Shown: positions 7,138-15,600 of the stretch, in pieces | Position numbering within the stretch: the stretch's first letter is position 1 | Layout: every line of letters begins with the position of its first letter | Assembly: GCA_003140835.1 (NCBI GenBank) | Contig: PLLA01000001.1 | Coordinates: 1-35,870 of the forward strand | Source: Candidatus Tumulicola scandinaviensis | Lineage (GTDB): Bacteria; Vulcanimicrobiota; Vulcanimicrobiia; Vulcanimicrobiales; Vulcanimicrobiaceae | DNA length: 35,870 bases | Reading direction: 5' to 3' | Translations under genes and position numbers: made by a program | Notes under the pieces: model-generated | Databases searched by the model: none | What the model was told of the DNA's origin: nothing | The model's input: the letters and a program-made list of their open reading frames with translations, nothing else

Positions 7138-9077
7138 GCCAGCTCCACTAGCGGCGCACCGCCGGCGACGATTTGCCCTTCTTTCACGAGCACGGCTTTT
7201 ACCTGGGCGCCGGCGGGCGCTTCGATACGGTGTTCCATCTTCATCGCCTCGAGCACGATCAGCAGTGCGCGTTCGGCGACCGCGTCGCCCTCGTGCACCG
7301 CGACCTTGACGATTTTCCCCGGCATCGGTGCGGTGACGCGTCCATCGCCGGCCGCACCGGCGTGCGCGCCGGCGGCGGACTCGATGGCCGGCGGATCGGC
7401 GAAACGAAACTCGTAGGTGCGCCCGTCGAAGTGCACGGCGACGCCGCTGCCGTCGTATCCGACCGCGCCGCTTATCGTATTGCCGTCGAAGGTCGCGCGC
7501 ACGGTATCGCCATAGCGCGCCGCCAGCAACTCGCCGACGACGTCGCCGGAGAGAAACCACAGACCGGGTTGAACCATCGCGTCGGCGGTGACCTCGGCGA
7601 CCGTGCCGCCCGAGTGTGCCAGGCGTAGCGGCATCCCGATGCCGCCGATGCGCCACGGCGCGCGGCCGTCGGCGAGTAACGCGGCCGCGCAGAGCAGTAC
7701 CGCCTCGCGCGGCGCCGGCCGTTTGGCAAACGCCGACTCGTCGAGGCGGCGCGCCAGAAAACTGGTGGTCGTATCGCCGGCGCGAAACGCTTCGTCGCGC
7801 GCGATCCATAGCAGCAACGGTATGTTGGAACGAATACCGTCGATCGTGAAGTCTTCGAGGGCGCGTTCGAGCCGCGCGATCGCGTGTGCGCGATCGGTGC
7901 CGTAGGCAATGAGTTTGGCGAGCATCGGATCGTAGTACAAACTCACTTCGCTGCCGGTGGTGACGCCTGCGTCGAGCCGCACGCCGGGCCCTTCGGGCGG
8001 CGACCAGTGCGAGATCGTTCCGATCGACGGCAACATGTGATTGGCGGGATCTTCAGCGTAGATGCGCGCCTCGATCGCCCATCCGCGCGGTTGCACGTCG
8101 TCTTGCGAAACGATCAACGGCTCGCCGTTAGCGATGCGCAACTGCCACTGCACCAAGTCGATGCCGTAAACCAGCTCGGTGACCGGATGCTCGACCTGCA
8201 AGCGTGCGTTCATTTCGAGAAAGAAGTAGCTGCCGTCGCCGTCGAGCATGAACTCGCAGGTTCCGGCGTTGACGTAGTTCACCGACTTTGCCGCGCGCAC
8301 CGCGGCCGCACCCATCTCGGCGCGCAGCTCCGGCGACAGCGCGACGGACGGCGCCTCCTCGACGATCTTCTGATGACGGCGCTGAATCGAACACTCGCGC
8401 TCGCCGAGATGAACGATCGTACCGTGGGTATCGCCGAGCACCTGAAACTCGATGTGCCGCGGATCGCGCAGGTAGCGCTCGAGTAGCACCGCGTCGTCGC
8501 CGAAGGCCGCCAGTGCCTCGCGCTTGGCGGCATCGAGCGCTTCGTCAAACTCCGCCAACGCGTTGACGACGCGCATGCCGCGCCCGCCGCCGCCCGCACT
8601 GGCTTTGATCAATAACGGAAAGCCGATGCGTTCGGCTTCGGTGCGCAAAGTCGCGGGCGATCGATCGTCGCCGTCGTACCCCGGCACGACCGGCACGTCG
8701 AACTCGCGCACGCGGCGTTTGGCTTCGATCTTGCTGCCCATCGCCGCCATCGCCTCGGGCGTCGGACCGACGAAGATCATCCCCGCGTCGGCAACCGCGC
8801 GCGCGAAAGCCGGACGTTCCGAAAGAAATCCATAGCCGGGGTGCACGGCGTCGGCCTGCATGCTCGCACCGGCGGCAATCAACGCATCGATGTCGAGATA
8901 CGATTGGGGCGCCGGCGCCGGCCCGATGCAGCGCGCGTCGTCGACGAACTGCAGATGATATGCCTTCGCATCGGCTTCCGAATAGATGCCGAGCGGCACG
9001 ATGCCGGCTTCGCGCGCCGCCCGCGCGACGCGTACGGCAATCTCACCGCGGTTGGCGATCAGTAGCCGGCGAATCAT
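7134..9077 (-). CDS. liuD: Methylcrotonyl-CoA carboxylase, biotin-containing alpha subunit
   Basis: A 647-aa biotin-dependent acyl-CoA carboxylase alpha chain. Order: biotin carboxylase N-domain (RRLLIANRGEIAVRVARAA, residues 3-21), ATP-grasp with the glycine-rich loop KASAGGGGRGMRVV, the HIEFQVLGD and EMNARLQVEHPVTE catalytic segments, a linker/BT region, and a C-terminal biotinyl domain with EAMKMEH, where Lys613 carries biotin. It carboxylates biotin with ATP and bicarbonate for transfer by the beta subunit. Sequence alone does not separate methylcrotonyl- from propionyl- or geranyl-CoA enzymes. The assignment rests on the flanking methylglutaconyl-CoA hydratase and HMG-CoA lyase genes. 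It overlaps both neighbours by 4 nt. Confidence 0.88.
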   Translation of the reverse strand: MIRRLLIANRGEIAVRVARAAREAGIVPLGIYSEADAKAYHLQFVDDARCIGPAPAPQSYLDIDALIAAGASMQADAVHPGYGFLSERPAFARAVADAGMIFVGPTPEAMAAMGSKIEAKRRVREFDVPVVPGYDGDDRSPATLRTEAERIGFPLLIKASAGGGGRGMRVVNALAEFDEALDAAKREALAAFGDDAVLLERYLRDPRHIEFQVLGDTHGTIVHLGERECSIQRRHQKIVEEAPSVALSPELRAEMGAAAVRAAKSVNYVNAGTCEFMLDGDGSYFFLEMNARLQVEHPVTELVYGIDLVQWQLRIANGEPLIVSQDDVQPRGWAIEARIYAEDPANHMLPSIGTISHWSPPEGPGVRLDAGVTTGSEVSLYYDPMLAKLIAYGTDRAHAIARLERALEDFTIDGIRSNIPLLLWIARDEAFRAGDTTTSFLARRLDESAFAKRPAPREAVLLCAAALLADGRAPWRIGGIGMPLRLAHSGGTVAEVTADAMVQPGLWFLSGDVVGELLAARYGDTVRATFDGNTISGAVGYDGSGVAVHFDGRTYEFRFADPPAIESAAGAHAGAAGDGRVTAPMPGKIVKVAVHEGDAVAERALLIVLEAMKMEHRIEAPAGAQVKAVLVKEGQIVAGGAPLVELA

Positions 9078-9856
9078 TGATGGAAGCTCGCCTTACGGCG
9101 TTCCAGAAAGGCGCGCAGGCCCTCTTGGCCTTCCGGGCTGATGCGCTGGTCGGCGATGGCGCGCGTCGTAATCGCGCGCCTTTCTTGATAGGTCGCGTCG
9201 AGAACGCGCCGGATGAGCAGCTTGGCCGCGCTCACGGCATACGGGCCGGCGTTGCCGATCTCGCCGATGCACCGATCGACGGCCGCGTCGAGCGTATCCG
9301 CCGGCACGACTTCATGCACCAAGCCGATGCGCATGGCGCGCGCGGCATCGAAGCGTTCGCCGGTGAGAAAGAGCGCGCGCGCGTGCGAAGCGCCGATCTT
9401 TGCCAAGACGAAGGGCGAAATGACGGCGGGAAGTATGCCGAGTTTGACTTCGGTGAAGCCGAAGACGGCGTCGTCGGCGGCGATGGCGATATCGCAAGCG
9501 GCCGCCAGGCCCGCGCCGCCGCCCAGGGCCGCGCCTTGAATCCGCGCGATGACCGGCCGGGGACAGTTGTCGATTGCGCGGAACATGTCGCTCATGCGTT
9601 CTGCATCGATGGCGTTGGCCTCGAAGCTCAAGTCGAGCGATTCGCGCATCCAGCCGACGTCGGCACCGCCGCAAAAGACCTTGCCCTCGCCGGCGAGCAC
9701 GACCACGCGCACGTCGTCGGCGGCGGCAATGCGCTCGAACAACGCGTGCAGCTCGGCGATCACGTTGGCATTGAACGCGTTGCGCACGTCGGGACGCGCG
9801 AGCGTCACCCGCGCGACGCCGTCGGCGAAGGTAAAAGCAACCGTGTTTTCAGCCAT
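9074..9856 (-). CDS. liuC: Methylglutaconyl-CoA hydratase (enoyl-CoA hydratase family)
   Basis: A 260-aa crotonase-fold enzyme hydrating 3-methylglutaconyl-CoA to HMG-CoA in leucine breakdown. The oxyanion-hole segments are FCGGADVGWMRES and IQGAALGGGAGLAAACD. FGFTEVKLGILPAVISPFV carries the catalytic Glu and is the form typical of methylglutaconyl-CoA hydratases rather than of fatty-acid crotonases. The ATG at 9856 leads directly into family sequence (VAFTFADGVARVTLARPDVRN). It is the first gene of the liuC-liuD-liuE operon, overlapping liuD as ATGA. The promoter must lie in the 81-nt gap shared with the divergent cytochrome gene. No isovaleryl-CoA dehydrogenase gene is seen here. Confidence 0.88.
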   Translation of the reverse strand: MAENTVAFTFADGVARVTLARPDVRNAFNANVIAELHALFERIAAADDVRVVVLAGEGKVFCGGADVGWMRESLDLSFEANAIDAERMSDMFRAIDNCPRPVIARIQGAALGGGAGLAAACDIAIAADDAVFGFTEVKLGILPAVISPFVLAKIGASHARALFLTGERFDAARAMRIGLVHEVVPADTLDAAVDRCIGEIGNAGPYAVSAAKLLIRRVLDATYQERRAITTRAIADQRISPEGQEGLRAFLERRKASFHQ

Positions 9857-9901
9857 AGACGGTGCCGATTCTCGATTTCATCCAATCGCGCCTGGGAAAC
9901 G

Positions 9902-9907
9902 TACAAT
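9902..9907 (+). promoter_or_regulatory. Candidate -10 element for the cytochrome b gene
   Basis: TACAAT (5 of 6 consensus bases) lies 30 nt before the GTG start in the short divergent gap between liuC and the cytochrome gene. No convincing -35 box is visible at the usual distance, so this is tentative. Confidence 0.35.
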
Positions 9908-9937
9908 GCCTAGGATGTCAAGAAAGCGGCGCTTACC

Positions 9938-10732
9938 GTGCGGATGATCTATCGCTACGCCGTTCTCACGCGGGCTAGCCACTGGCTCTGGGTAATTGCG
10001 TTTGCCGTGCTGGTGTCGAGTGGACTGCAGATCTTCAACGCCTCGCCGAACCTAGACGCGTCCGACAAGAGCGACCCGGCGCGCCGCGTGCTGGCCATTG
10101 CCGCGCCGGTCGACGGGGTGGGTACGACTACCATCTTTGGGCACCGCTTCGTAACGACCGGCTGGCTGGGCTGGACCGACGACGGCATGGGCTCGCGCGG
10201 ACCCCACGCGTTTCCCGGTTGGATCACGATTCCAGGTTATCAAGACCTGGCGGGCGGGCGCCGCTGGCATTTATTCTTTGCATGGGCCGCGGCGCTGTGC
10301 TGGCTGGTATGGCTCGTCTCGAGCGCGATGAAAGGGAACTTGCGCGACATGATTTTGCGGCCGAGCGATCTGCCGAAACTGTGGCCGATGCAAGCGTACT
10401 ATCTCAAGCTGCGTAAGGAGCCGCCGCCACACGGTACCTACAATCCGCTGCAAAAAGCGTCGTATACCGCCATCGGTTTCGTGATCGCTCCGCTGGTGGT
10501 GCTGACCGGCTTGGCGCTTTCGCCGGGGATCGACGCGATCGCCAACCCTTTAACGGTGCTGCTGGGCGGGCGTCAGTTCGCGCGGCTGTGGCACTTTGTG
10601 GGCATGATCGCGCTACTGGGATTCTTTGCGATCCACACGTTCCAAGTAGCGACCCAAGGGGCGCTCAATCAAATGCGCGCGATGATCACCGGCTGGTTCC
10701 GGCTCGGCGAGCACGATGGGGTGGGGCCGTGA
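9938..10732 (+). CDS. Membrane cytochrome b subunit of a molybdopterin oxidoreductase
   Basis: A 264-aa integral membrane protein of the cytochrome b561/formate-dehydrogenase-gamma type. It would pass electrons between the quinone pool and the periplasmic molybdoprotein encoded next. Predicted helices start at about residues 15-32, 110-130, 176-196 and 216-238. Candidate haem ligands sit in or near these helices: His15 (ASHWLWV), His111 (RRWHLFF), His219 (RLWHFVG) and His233 (AIHTFQV). A periplasmic insertion of about 75 residues follows the first helix. The start is GTG at 9938, with AGAAAG upstream; ATG at 9944 is an alternative. Its stop overlaps the GTG start of the molybdopterin gene, strong evidence for a coupled two-gene unit. 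Confidence 0.8.
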   Translation: MRMIYRYAVLTRASHWLWVIAFAVLVSSGLQIFNASPNLDASDKSDPARRVLAIAAPVDGVGTTTIFGHRFVTTGWLGWTDDGMGSRGPHAFPGWITIPGYQDLAGGRRWHLFFAWAAALCWLVWLVSSAMKGNLRDMILRPSDLPKLWPMQAYYLKLRKEPPPHGTYNPLQKASYTAIGFVIAPLVVLTGLALSPGIDAIANPLTVLLGGRQFARLWHFVGMIALLGFFAIHTFQVATQGALNQMRAMITGWFRLGEHDGVGP

Positions 10733-11466
10733 AGCGCCGCATCTTCCTCGCCTCGTCCGCGTCGGCCATTCTTACCGGCTGCGGGCCGATCGCCAACGCG
10801 CTCAACAACAACGCAACGGTGCAGAAGGTGCTCGCGTCGGCTGAGGGTTTGAACCACGCGCTCATCGGCACGCGCGGACTCGCGCGCGAGTATCGCGAGA
10901 GCGACGTCGACCGGAACTTTCGCGTCAACGGCTTTGCGCCGAGCGATAGCCGCTACGTGACGCTGGCGGCGAGTAATTTCGCGGGCTACCGGCTTCTGGT
11001 CGACGGCGCGGTCGACCGTCGCCATGCGTTTCCGCTCGGCGAGTTGCGGGCGTTGCCCCAGCAGACGCAGATTACGCGGCACGACTGCGTCGAGGGGTGG
11101 AGTGCGATCGGCAAGTGGAGCGGCGTGCGCCTCAGCGACATCCTCGACGCGGTGCGCCCGCGTAACGACGCACGCTACGTGGTCTTTCACTGCATGGACA
11201 ACGACGGCATGGGCAATCTCTATTACGAAAGCCTCGACCTGCACCAAGCGCGCCACCCGCAGGCGCTGCTCGCCATGCGCCTCAACGACGCGCCGCTCGA
11301 CGCGGCCCACGGAGCGCCGGTGCGGCTGCGCGTGCCTACCCAGCTCGGCTACAAGAGCGCCAAGTGGGTCGAGCGCATTGAGGTTGTCGGCAGCTTCGCC
11401 AATATTGCTTCCGGCCGCGGCGGCTATTGGGAAGATCAGGGCTACGAATGGTATGCCGGCATTTAA
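10729..11466 (+). CDS. Molybdopterin-binding oxidoreductase lipoprotein (sulfite oxidase / MsrP fold)
   Basis: A 245-aa protein with an oxidoreductase molybdopterin-binding domain (PF00174). The N-terminus MKRRIFLASSASAILTGCG combines a twin-arginine-like RRxFL motif with a lipobox (LTGC, Cys18), so it is probably exported folded and lipid-anchored outside the membrane. RHDCVEGWSAIGKWSGV holds Cys120, the expected molybdenum ligand. RLRVPTQLGYKSAKWVERIEV is the usual end of the domain. The real start is the GTG at 10729, overlapping the cytochrome stop by 4 nt; upstream ATG-initiated frames are shadows. It lacks the dimerisation domain of sulfite oxidases and resembles MsrP-type reductases in size. 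The substrate is unknown: sulfite, methionine sulfoxide or another. Confidence 0.83.
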   Translation: MKRRIFLASSASAILTGCGPIANALNNNATVQKVLASAEGLNHALIGTRGLAREYRESDVDRNFRVNGFAPSDSRYVTLAASNFAGYRLLVDGAVDRRHAFPLGELRALPQQTQITRHDCVEGWSAIGKWSGVRLSDILDAVRPRNDARYVVFHCMDNDGMGNLYYESLDLHQARHPQALLAMRLNDAPLDAAHGAPVRLRVPTQLGYKSAKWVERIEVVGSFANIASGRGGYWEDQGYEWYAGI

Positions 11467-11474
11467 CGGCGCCT

Positions 11475-11518
11475 TGTCATCCTGAGCGGAGCGCCGTAGG
11501 CGCGCAGTCGAAGGACGA
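11475..11518 (-). repeat. Dispersed repeat, copy 4 (reverse orientation)
   Basis: A complete copy read on the minus strand: head TCGTCCTTCGAC, core GCGCGCCTACGGCGC, tail CTCCGCTCAGGATGACA. It begins 8 nt past the stop of the molybdopterin oxidoreductase gene. Its 17-nt tail (11475-11491) and 12-nt head (11507-11518) are exactly complementary to the tail and head of copy 5, giving a potential long snap-back structure. Confidence 0.85.
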
Positions 11519-11537
11519 CGAAACAGCGAGCTGATGG

Positions 11538-11613
11538 TCCTTCGACTACAGCGCTGCGCGTTTTCGCTCGTCCTTCGACTTCGTTCGCTTCGCTCACTCC
11601 GCTCAGGATGACA
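11538..11613 (+). repeat. Dispersed repeat, copy 5 (compound, two heads)
   Basis: A compound forward copy with a TCCTTCGAC head at 11538, a second head at 11571 and one CTCCGCTCAGGATGACA tail ending at 11613. The tail stops 5 nt before the ATG of the next gene, and its AGGA lies at about Shine-Dalgarno distance from that ATG. Confidence 0.85.
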
Positions 11614-11618
11614 GTGCT

Positions 11619-12338
11619 ATGAACTTTATTCGTTTACTACTTGTCGCGTCGGCGTTTGGTTTGATGTTGGTTCCGGCGGGTGCGGAGGAGCCGCCGCATC
11701 CGACGTTTTCGTCGCCGCCGCCGGGTACGGTGGCGCAAAGCCAGTTAGTGTACCTCGCGGGCGAGGCGATGCATAGCCAATGGCGCGCAGTTGCGAGCAA
11801 GACGCTGGTAGGGACCGGCAGTGGTACGAACTTCTATCAGTGGTATCTGTCGATCTATGCTATCGACGGTACGACGTATCATCTGAAGTATCAGTCGCCG
11901 GCCAACGGCGGCCCGCTTTCGAAGGTGACCCAAGCCTCGGGCGGTGTGAAGATGTGGTTCCCGCTGCAAACCTTGCAGATCGCCGGAGTCGGTGAGTTCA
12001 TGCAGGCCGGCGTTCAACAGCTGATCGTGCAATCGCACGAAGCCGGCGCCGACTGCGGCGGCGCCATCGTCAGCGTGTTTGCCACGAACGCCAGCGGAAA
12101 GGTTGTGCCGGCGGTTTCGGTGCGCAACGGTTGTGCGCTCAAGGCGACGGTCACGCACAGCGGCAGCGGCAGCGTCCGCGATACGATCGTACTTTCCGGC
12201 CCGTACTATAACTCGACCGCTCCGATGTGCTGCCCGACGAAATCCAGAGCCGCCGCCGTCTTGAGTTATCGCAACGGCACATGGACCGAACGGCCTAAGT
12301 ATTACGAGCTTTTCGTAGGTAAGTTACCGCCGCAGTAA
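11619..12338 (+). CDS. Secreted hypothetical protein
   Basis: A 239-aa exported protein of unknown function. MNFIRLLLVASAFGLMLVPA, followed by GAEE, is a signal peptide with cleavage at about residue 22. The mature chain is a run of beta strands with Ser/Thr/Gly-rich turns (GTGSGTNFYQWYLSIYAID, HSGSGSVRDTIVLSGPYYN). Five Cys cluster in the second half (GADCGGA, RNGCALK, PMCCP-TK), suggesting disulfides in an extracytoplasmic setting. It has no lipobox, anchor or known catalytic motif. Its whole 5' region is made of the dispersed repeat (copies 4 and 5), which also supplies the only Shine-Dalgarno-like sequence. Another repeat copy follows its stop, so it is enclosed by repeats. Confidence 0.65.
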   Translation: MNFIRLLLVASAFGLMLVPAGAEEPPHPTFSSPPPGTVAQSQLVYLAGEAMHSQWRAVASKTLVGTGSGTNFYQWYLSIYAIDGTTYHLKYQSPANGGPLSKVTQASGGVKMWFPLQTLQIAGVGEFMQAGVQQLIVQSHEAGADCGGAIVSVFATNASGKVVPAVSVRNGCALKATVTHSGSGSVRDTIVLSGPYYNSTAPMCCPTKSRAAAVLSYRNGTWTERPKYYELFVGKLPPQ

Positions 12339-12342
12339 GGCG

Positions 12343-12382
12343 TCCTTCGACTGCGGGCCTTCGCGGCTCCGCTCAGGATGAG
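12343..12382 (+). repeat. Dispersed repeat, copy 6
   Basis: A forward copy, TCCTTCGACTGCGGGCC then TTCGCGGCTCCGCTCAGGATGA. It lies between the convergent ends of the secreted-protein gene (stop 12338) and liuB (stop 12393), where a bidirectional terminator would be expected. Confidence 0.8.
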
Positions 12383-12392
12383 AGGGCAATAG

Positions 12393-13973
12393 CTACATCC
12401 TGAAGATGCCGAAGTGGGTGGGCGGCTGCGGCGCGTGCGCGGCGGCGTCGAGGCCGAGGGCAATGACGCGGCGGGTGTCGAGCGGATCGATGATGCCGTC
12501 GTCCCACAAGCGCGCGGTCGAATAGTATGGGTTACCCTCGCGTTCGTATTTTTCGAGAATCGGCGCCTCGAACTCGGCTTTTTGTTCGGGCGTCAGGTCG
12601 CCTTTTACGGTTGACAGCACGCTGGCGGCTTGCGGACCGCCCATGACGCTAATGCGTGCGTTCGGCCACATCCACAGCTGGCGAGGCGAATAGGCCCGCC
12701 CGCACATGCCGTAGTTGCCGGCGCCGAAGCTTCCGCCGATCACGACCGTGAACTTCGGCACCTCCGCGCAGGCGACCGCCGTCACCAGTTTGGCGCCGTC
12801 CTTGGCGATGCCGCGGTTTTCGTATTCTTTGCCGACCATGAAGCCGGTGATGTTCTGCAAGAAGAGCAGCGGCGTGCCGCGCTGCGCACACAGCTCGATG
12901 AAGTGGGCGCCTTTGAGCGCACTCTCGCTAAAGAGAATTCCATTGTTGGCGAGGATGCCGATGGGATGGCCTTCGATGCGCGCGAAGCCGCACACGAGCG
13001 TCGCGCCGTAGCGCGGCTTAAACTCGTGGAACTCCGATGCATCCACCAGCCGCGCGATCACCTCGCGAACGTCGTATCCCACGCGGCTATCGGCGGGAAT
13101 GATGCCGTAGAGATCGCGCATGTCGTACTTCGGTTCCTGCGGCTCGATGCGGTCCCACTGACGAGGCAACTCCAGGTGCAAGTTCGCAACGATCTCGCGA
13201 ACGATCGCCAGTGCGTGCGCGTCGTCGTTGGCGAGATGGTCGGCGACGCCGGAAATGCGCGTGTGCACGTCGCCACCGCCGAGTTCTTCGGCGGTCACCA
13301 CTTCGCCGGTCGCGGCTTTCACCAATGGCGGTCCGCCGAGGAAGATCGTGCCGTTGCCTTTCACGATGACGGTTTCGTCGCTCATCGCCGGCACGTACGC
13401 GCCGCCCGCGGTGCACGAACCCATGACGGCCGCGATTTGCGGAATGCGCTTGCCCGACATGCGCGCCTGGTTGTAGAAAATACGCCCGAAGTGCTCGCGG
13501 TCAGGAAACACGTCGGCTTGCAGCGGTAAGAACGCGCCACCAGAATCGACCAAGTAAACGCACGGCAGGTGATTTTGCTCGGCGATCTCCTGCGCGCGCA
13601 GATGTTTCTTGACGGTCATCGGATAGTACGTGCCGCCCTTGACCGTGGCGTCGTTGGCGACGATGACGCAGTGCTGCCCCTCGACGATGCCGATCCCGGT
13701 GATCATGCCGGCGGAAGGCGACGCGTCGTCGTACATGCCGTTGGCGGCCAGCGCCGAAAACTCGAGGAAATCCGAGCCGGCATCGATCGCACGTTCGATG
13801 CGTTCGCGGGCCGTCAGCTTATTGCGCTTGCGATGCTTCGCAATCGCGTCGGGGCCGCCGCCTTCGCGTACGGCGACCAGGCGCCGTCGCAGCTCGGCAA
13901 CCATGCCCTCCATTCGTTCGGCGTTACGGTCGAAAGCGTCGGACCGTTCGAGGTGCGATTCCAGCAAAGCCAT
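12393..13973 (-). CDS. liuB: Methylcrotonyl-CoA carboxylase, carboxyltransferase beta subunit
   Basis: A 526-aa acyl-CoA carboxyltransferase with two crotonase-like domains that moves the carboxyl group from carboxybiotin to 3-methylcrotonyl-CoA. N-domain features are [38 protein letters not shown] and [18 protein letters not shown], the last being characteristic of methylcrotonyl-CoA rather than propionyl-CoA carboxylase. The central [16 protein letters not shown] and the C-domain [20 protein letters not shown] segment (here [16 protein letters not shown]) bind CoA and biotin. It pairs functionally with the alpha subunit at 7134-9077 although five genes lie between. The ATG at 13973 is fixed by family alignment. 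Its Shine-Dalgarno lies unusually far upstream behind a small hairpin (separate entry). Confidence 0.93.
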   Translation of the reverse strand: MALLESHLERSDAFDRNAERMEGMVAELRRRLVAVREGGGPDAIAKHRKRNKLTARERIERAIDAGSDFLEFSALAANGMYDDASPSAGMITGIGIVEGQHCVIVANDATVKGGTYYPMTVKKHLRAQEIAEQNHLPCVYLVDSGGAFLPLQADVFPDREHFGRIFYNQARMSGKRIPQIAAVMGSCTAGGAYVPAMSDETVIVKGNGTIFLGGPPLVKAATGEVVTAEELGGGDVHTRISGVADHLANDDAHALAIVREIVANLHLELPRQWDRIEPQEPKYDMRDLYGIIPADSRVGYDVREVIARLVDASEFHEFKPRYGATLVCGFARIEGHPIGILANNGILFSESALKGAHFIELCAQRGTPLLFLQNITGFMVGKEYENRGIAKDGAKLVTAVACAEVPKFTVVIGGSFGAGNYGMCGRAYSPRQLWMWPNARISVMGGPQAASVLSTVKGDLTPEQKAEFEAPILEKYEREGNPYYSTARLWDDGIIDPLDTRRVIALGLDAAAHAPQPPTHFGIFRM

Positions 13974-13978
13974 CGGGC

Positions 13979-14006
13979 GCGCCTTTCGGCGCTTGGCCGC
14001 CTCCTT
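13979..14006 (-). promoter_or_regulatory. Shine-Dalgarno plus GAAA-tetraloop hairpin in the liuB leader
   Basis: On the minus strand AAGGAGG (14000-14006) is followed by the hairpin GCGCC-GAAA-GGCGC (13979-13992), and the ATG comes at 13973. The linear distance of 26 nt is too long for a normal ribosome site. With the hairpin folded the gap is about 12 nt. No in-frame start codon exists between them. Confidence 0.45.
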
Positions 14007-14091
14007 CCGGTGCCCGCCAGAACGAGCGCTCGAGGAATGAAACGCGGGTTAGATGTCGGCCGCAACCGGCGCCCGCACGCCCGGAGCGATG

Positions 14092-14097
14092 TATACT
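14092..14097 (+). promoter_or_regulatory. Candidate -10 element implying a leaderless DUF1800 mRNA
   Basis: TATACT (5 of 6 consensus bases) ends 7 nt before the ATG of the DUF1800 gene, so transcription would start at or next to the A of the ATG. No Shine-Dalgarno is seen. A -35 box is not recognisable. Confidence 0.4.
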
Positions 14098-14104
14098 ACA
14101 GCCG

Positions 14105-15589
14105 ATGGCAACAGCCCAGACGACCGTCGATGTCGGCGGCCTGCACCGTCCGCAAGGGCATCTAGACGCTGGATCGGCGCTCGACGCATTTCCCGGACCG
14201 CTAACCGAACGCACGGCGGCGCATCTCTTGCGGCGCGCCGGCTTCGACGGCACGCCCGATGTCGTTCGCCGCTACGCCACGATGCCGGTGCGCGGCGCGG
14301 TCGATTCGCTCGTGCACTTTCCGTCGACCTCAGGTCTGCCCGGACCCGACAATGCGTACAGTCCGGTGAGCTTGCTGTCGCAATACGGCCCGATGGGGTT
14401 GCGCGCGATGAGCCCCGACCAGCGCAAAGATATCAACCGCCAGATTCGCGAGAACGAGTTTCAGTCGCTCCGCGGCGTGCAGCTGTGGTGGCTCAATCGC
14501 ATGCTTTCGACGCCGGCGCCGCTGCAAGAAAAGATGACGCTCTACTTCCACGGACACTTCACCTCGGCGGCGATTCTCAAGGGCGTTTCGCCGGCGATGA
14601 TCTACAACCAGAATCAGTTGTTTCGCAGCAGTGCGTTGGGGAATCTACGCGAGCTGACGCGCAACGTCTCCAAGGACCCGGCGATGCTGGTGTACCTGGA
14701 TAACGACGCCAACCTCAAGTCGCATCCCAACGAGAACTACGCGCGCGAACTGATGGAACTGTTCACGCTGGGCGTCAACCAATATTCGGAAGAAGACATC
14801 CGGAACTCGGCGCGCGCCTGGACGGGCTGGCGCTACAGCCGCTTCACCGAGCAGGCGACCTTCGACGAGCGCTTTCACGACGACGGCGTCAAAACGTTTC
14901 TCGGCCGCACCGGAAATCTTACCGGCGACGACGTGGTCGACATCATCTTCGAGCAGCCGCAGTGCGCGCACTTTTTTGCGACGAGCCTGCTGAGCGCGTT
15001 CGTTTACGACGATCCCGAGCCGGACCTCGTCGACGGCGTCGCGCGTTTGCTGCGCCAGCACAACTTCGAGCTGATGCCGGTGATGGCGACGCTCTTGCGC
15101 AGCAACGTGTTCTATTCGGACCGCGCCTATCGCGCGCTGGTGAAATCGCCGGTCGAGTTCGTCGTCGGCACCTACAAGACGCTTGGGCTGCCGCGGATGG
15201 ACGCCGCCGCGCTGCCGGTTTTGCGCCAGATGGGGCAAGAGCTGTTTTATCCTCCGAACGTCGCCGGCTGGCCGGGTGGCGAAAACTGGCTTACCAGCGA
15301 CACGATGATCGCCCGCCAGAACTTCCTGAAGCGCACGATCAACTCGCAAGCCATCGCCCAGTCGTCGTGGCTGCGCGGCATGCCGATGCAACCGCGGACC
15401 GTCGCAAGCACGCTGGTCGGATCGATTTTGCAAGGCGATGCGGCGCCGGCTTCGGTGTTCAAACTCGACGGCTATCTCGGCGGTGCCGGCACCTCGGCAT
15501 TGGCGGCGTTGTCTCCGGAGAACTATGACGAGCGCGTGAGCGGCGCTACTTATCTCGCGATGGCCATGCCGGCCTATCAGTTGAGTTGA
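14105..15589 (+). CDS. DUF1800 family protein
   Basis: A 494-aa protein of the DUF1800 family (PF08811), whose molecular role is unknown and whose genes are usually next to DUF1501 genes. The family core is plain: TERTAAHLLRRAGFDGTP (about 35-52), the LQEKMTLYFHGHFTS segment, HPNENYARELMELFTLGV, the ARAWTGWRY segment, and FYPPNVAGWPGGENWL near the C-terminus. No signal peptide is visible at the ATG, although many relatives are exported. Length is normal. The gene is divergent from liuB with a 131-nt gap. Its stop lies 11 nt before the ATG of the DUF1501 gene, so the pair is one operon. Confidence 0.85.
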   Translation: MATAQTTVDVGGLHRPQGHLDAGSALDAFPGPLTERTAAHLLRRAGFDGTPDVVRRYATMPVRGAVDSLVHFPSTSGLPGPDNAYSPVSLLSQYGPMGLRAMSPDQRKDINRQIRENEFQSLRGVQLWWLNRMLSTPAPLQEKMTLYFHGHFTSAAILKGVSPAMIYNQNQLFRSSALGNLRELTRNVSKDPAMLVYLDNDANLKSHPNENYARELMELFTLGVNQYSEEDIRNSARAWTGWRYSRFTEQATFDERFHDDGVKTFLGRTGNLTGDDVVDIIFEQPQCAHFFATSLLSAFVYDDPEPDLVDGVARLLRQHNFELMPVMATLLRSNVFYSDRAYRALVKSPVEFVVGTYKTLGLPRMDAAALPVLRQMGQELFYPPNVAGWPGGENWLTSDTMIARQNFLKRTINSQAIAQSSWLRGMPMQPRTVASTLVGSILQGDAAPASVFKLDGYLGGAGTSALAALSPENYDERVSGATYLAMAMPAYQLS

Positions 15590-15600
15590 CAAGGCAAACG

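Noticed and set aside
7138..7809. N-terminal extension of the HMG-CoA lyase frame
   Set aside because: Arg-rich shadow of the biotin carboxylase gene; family sequence begins at the ATG at 7137.
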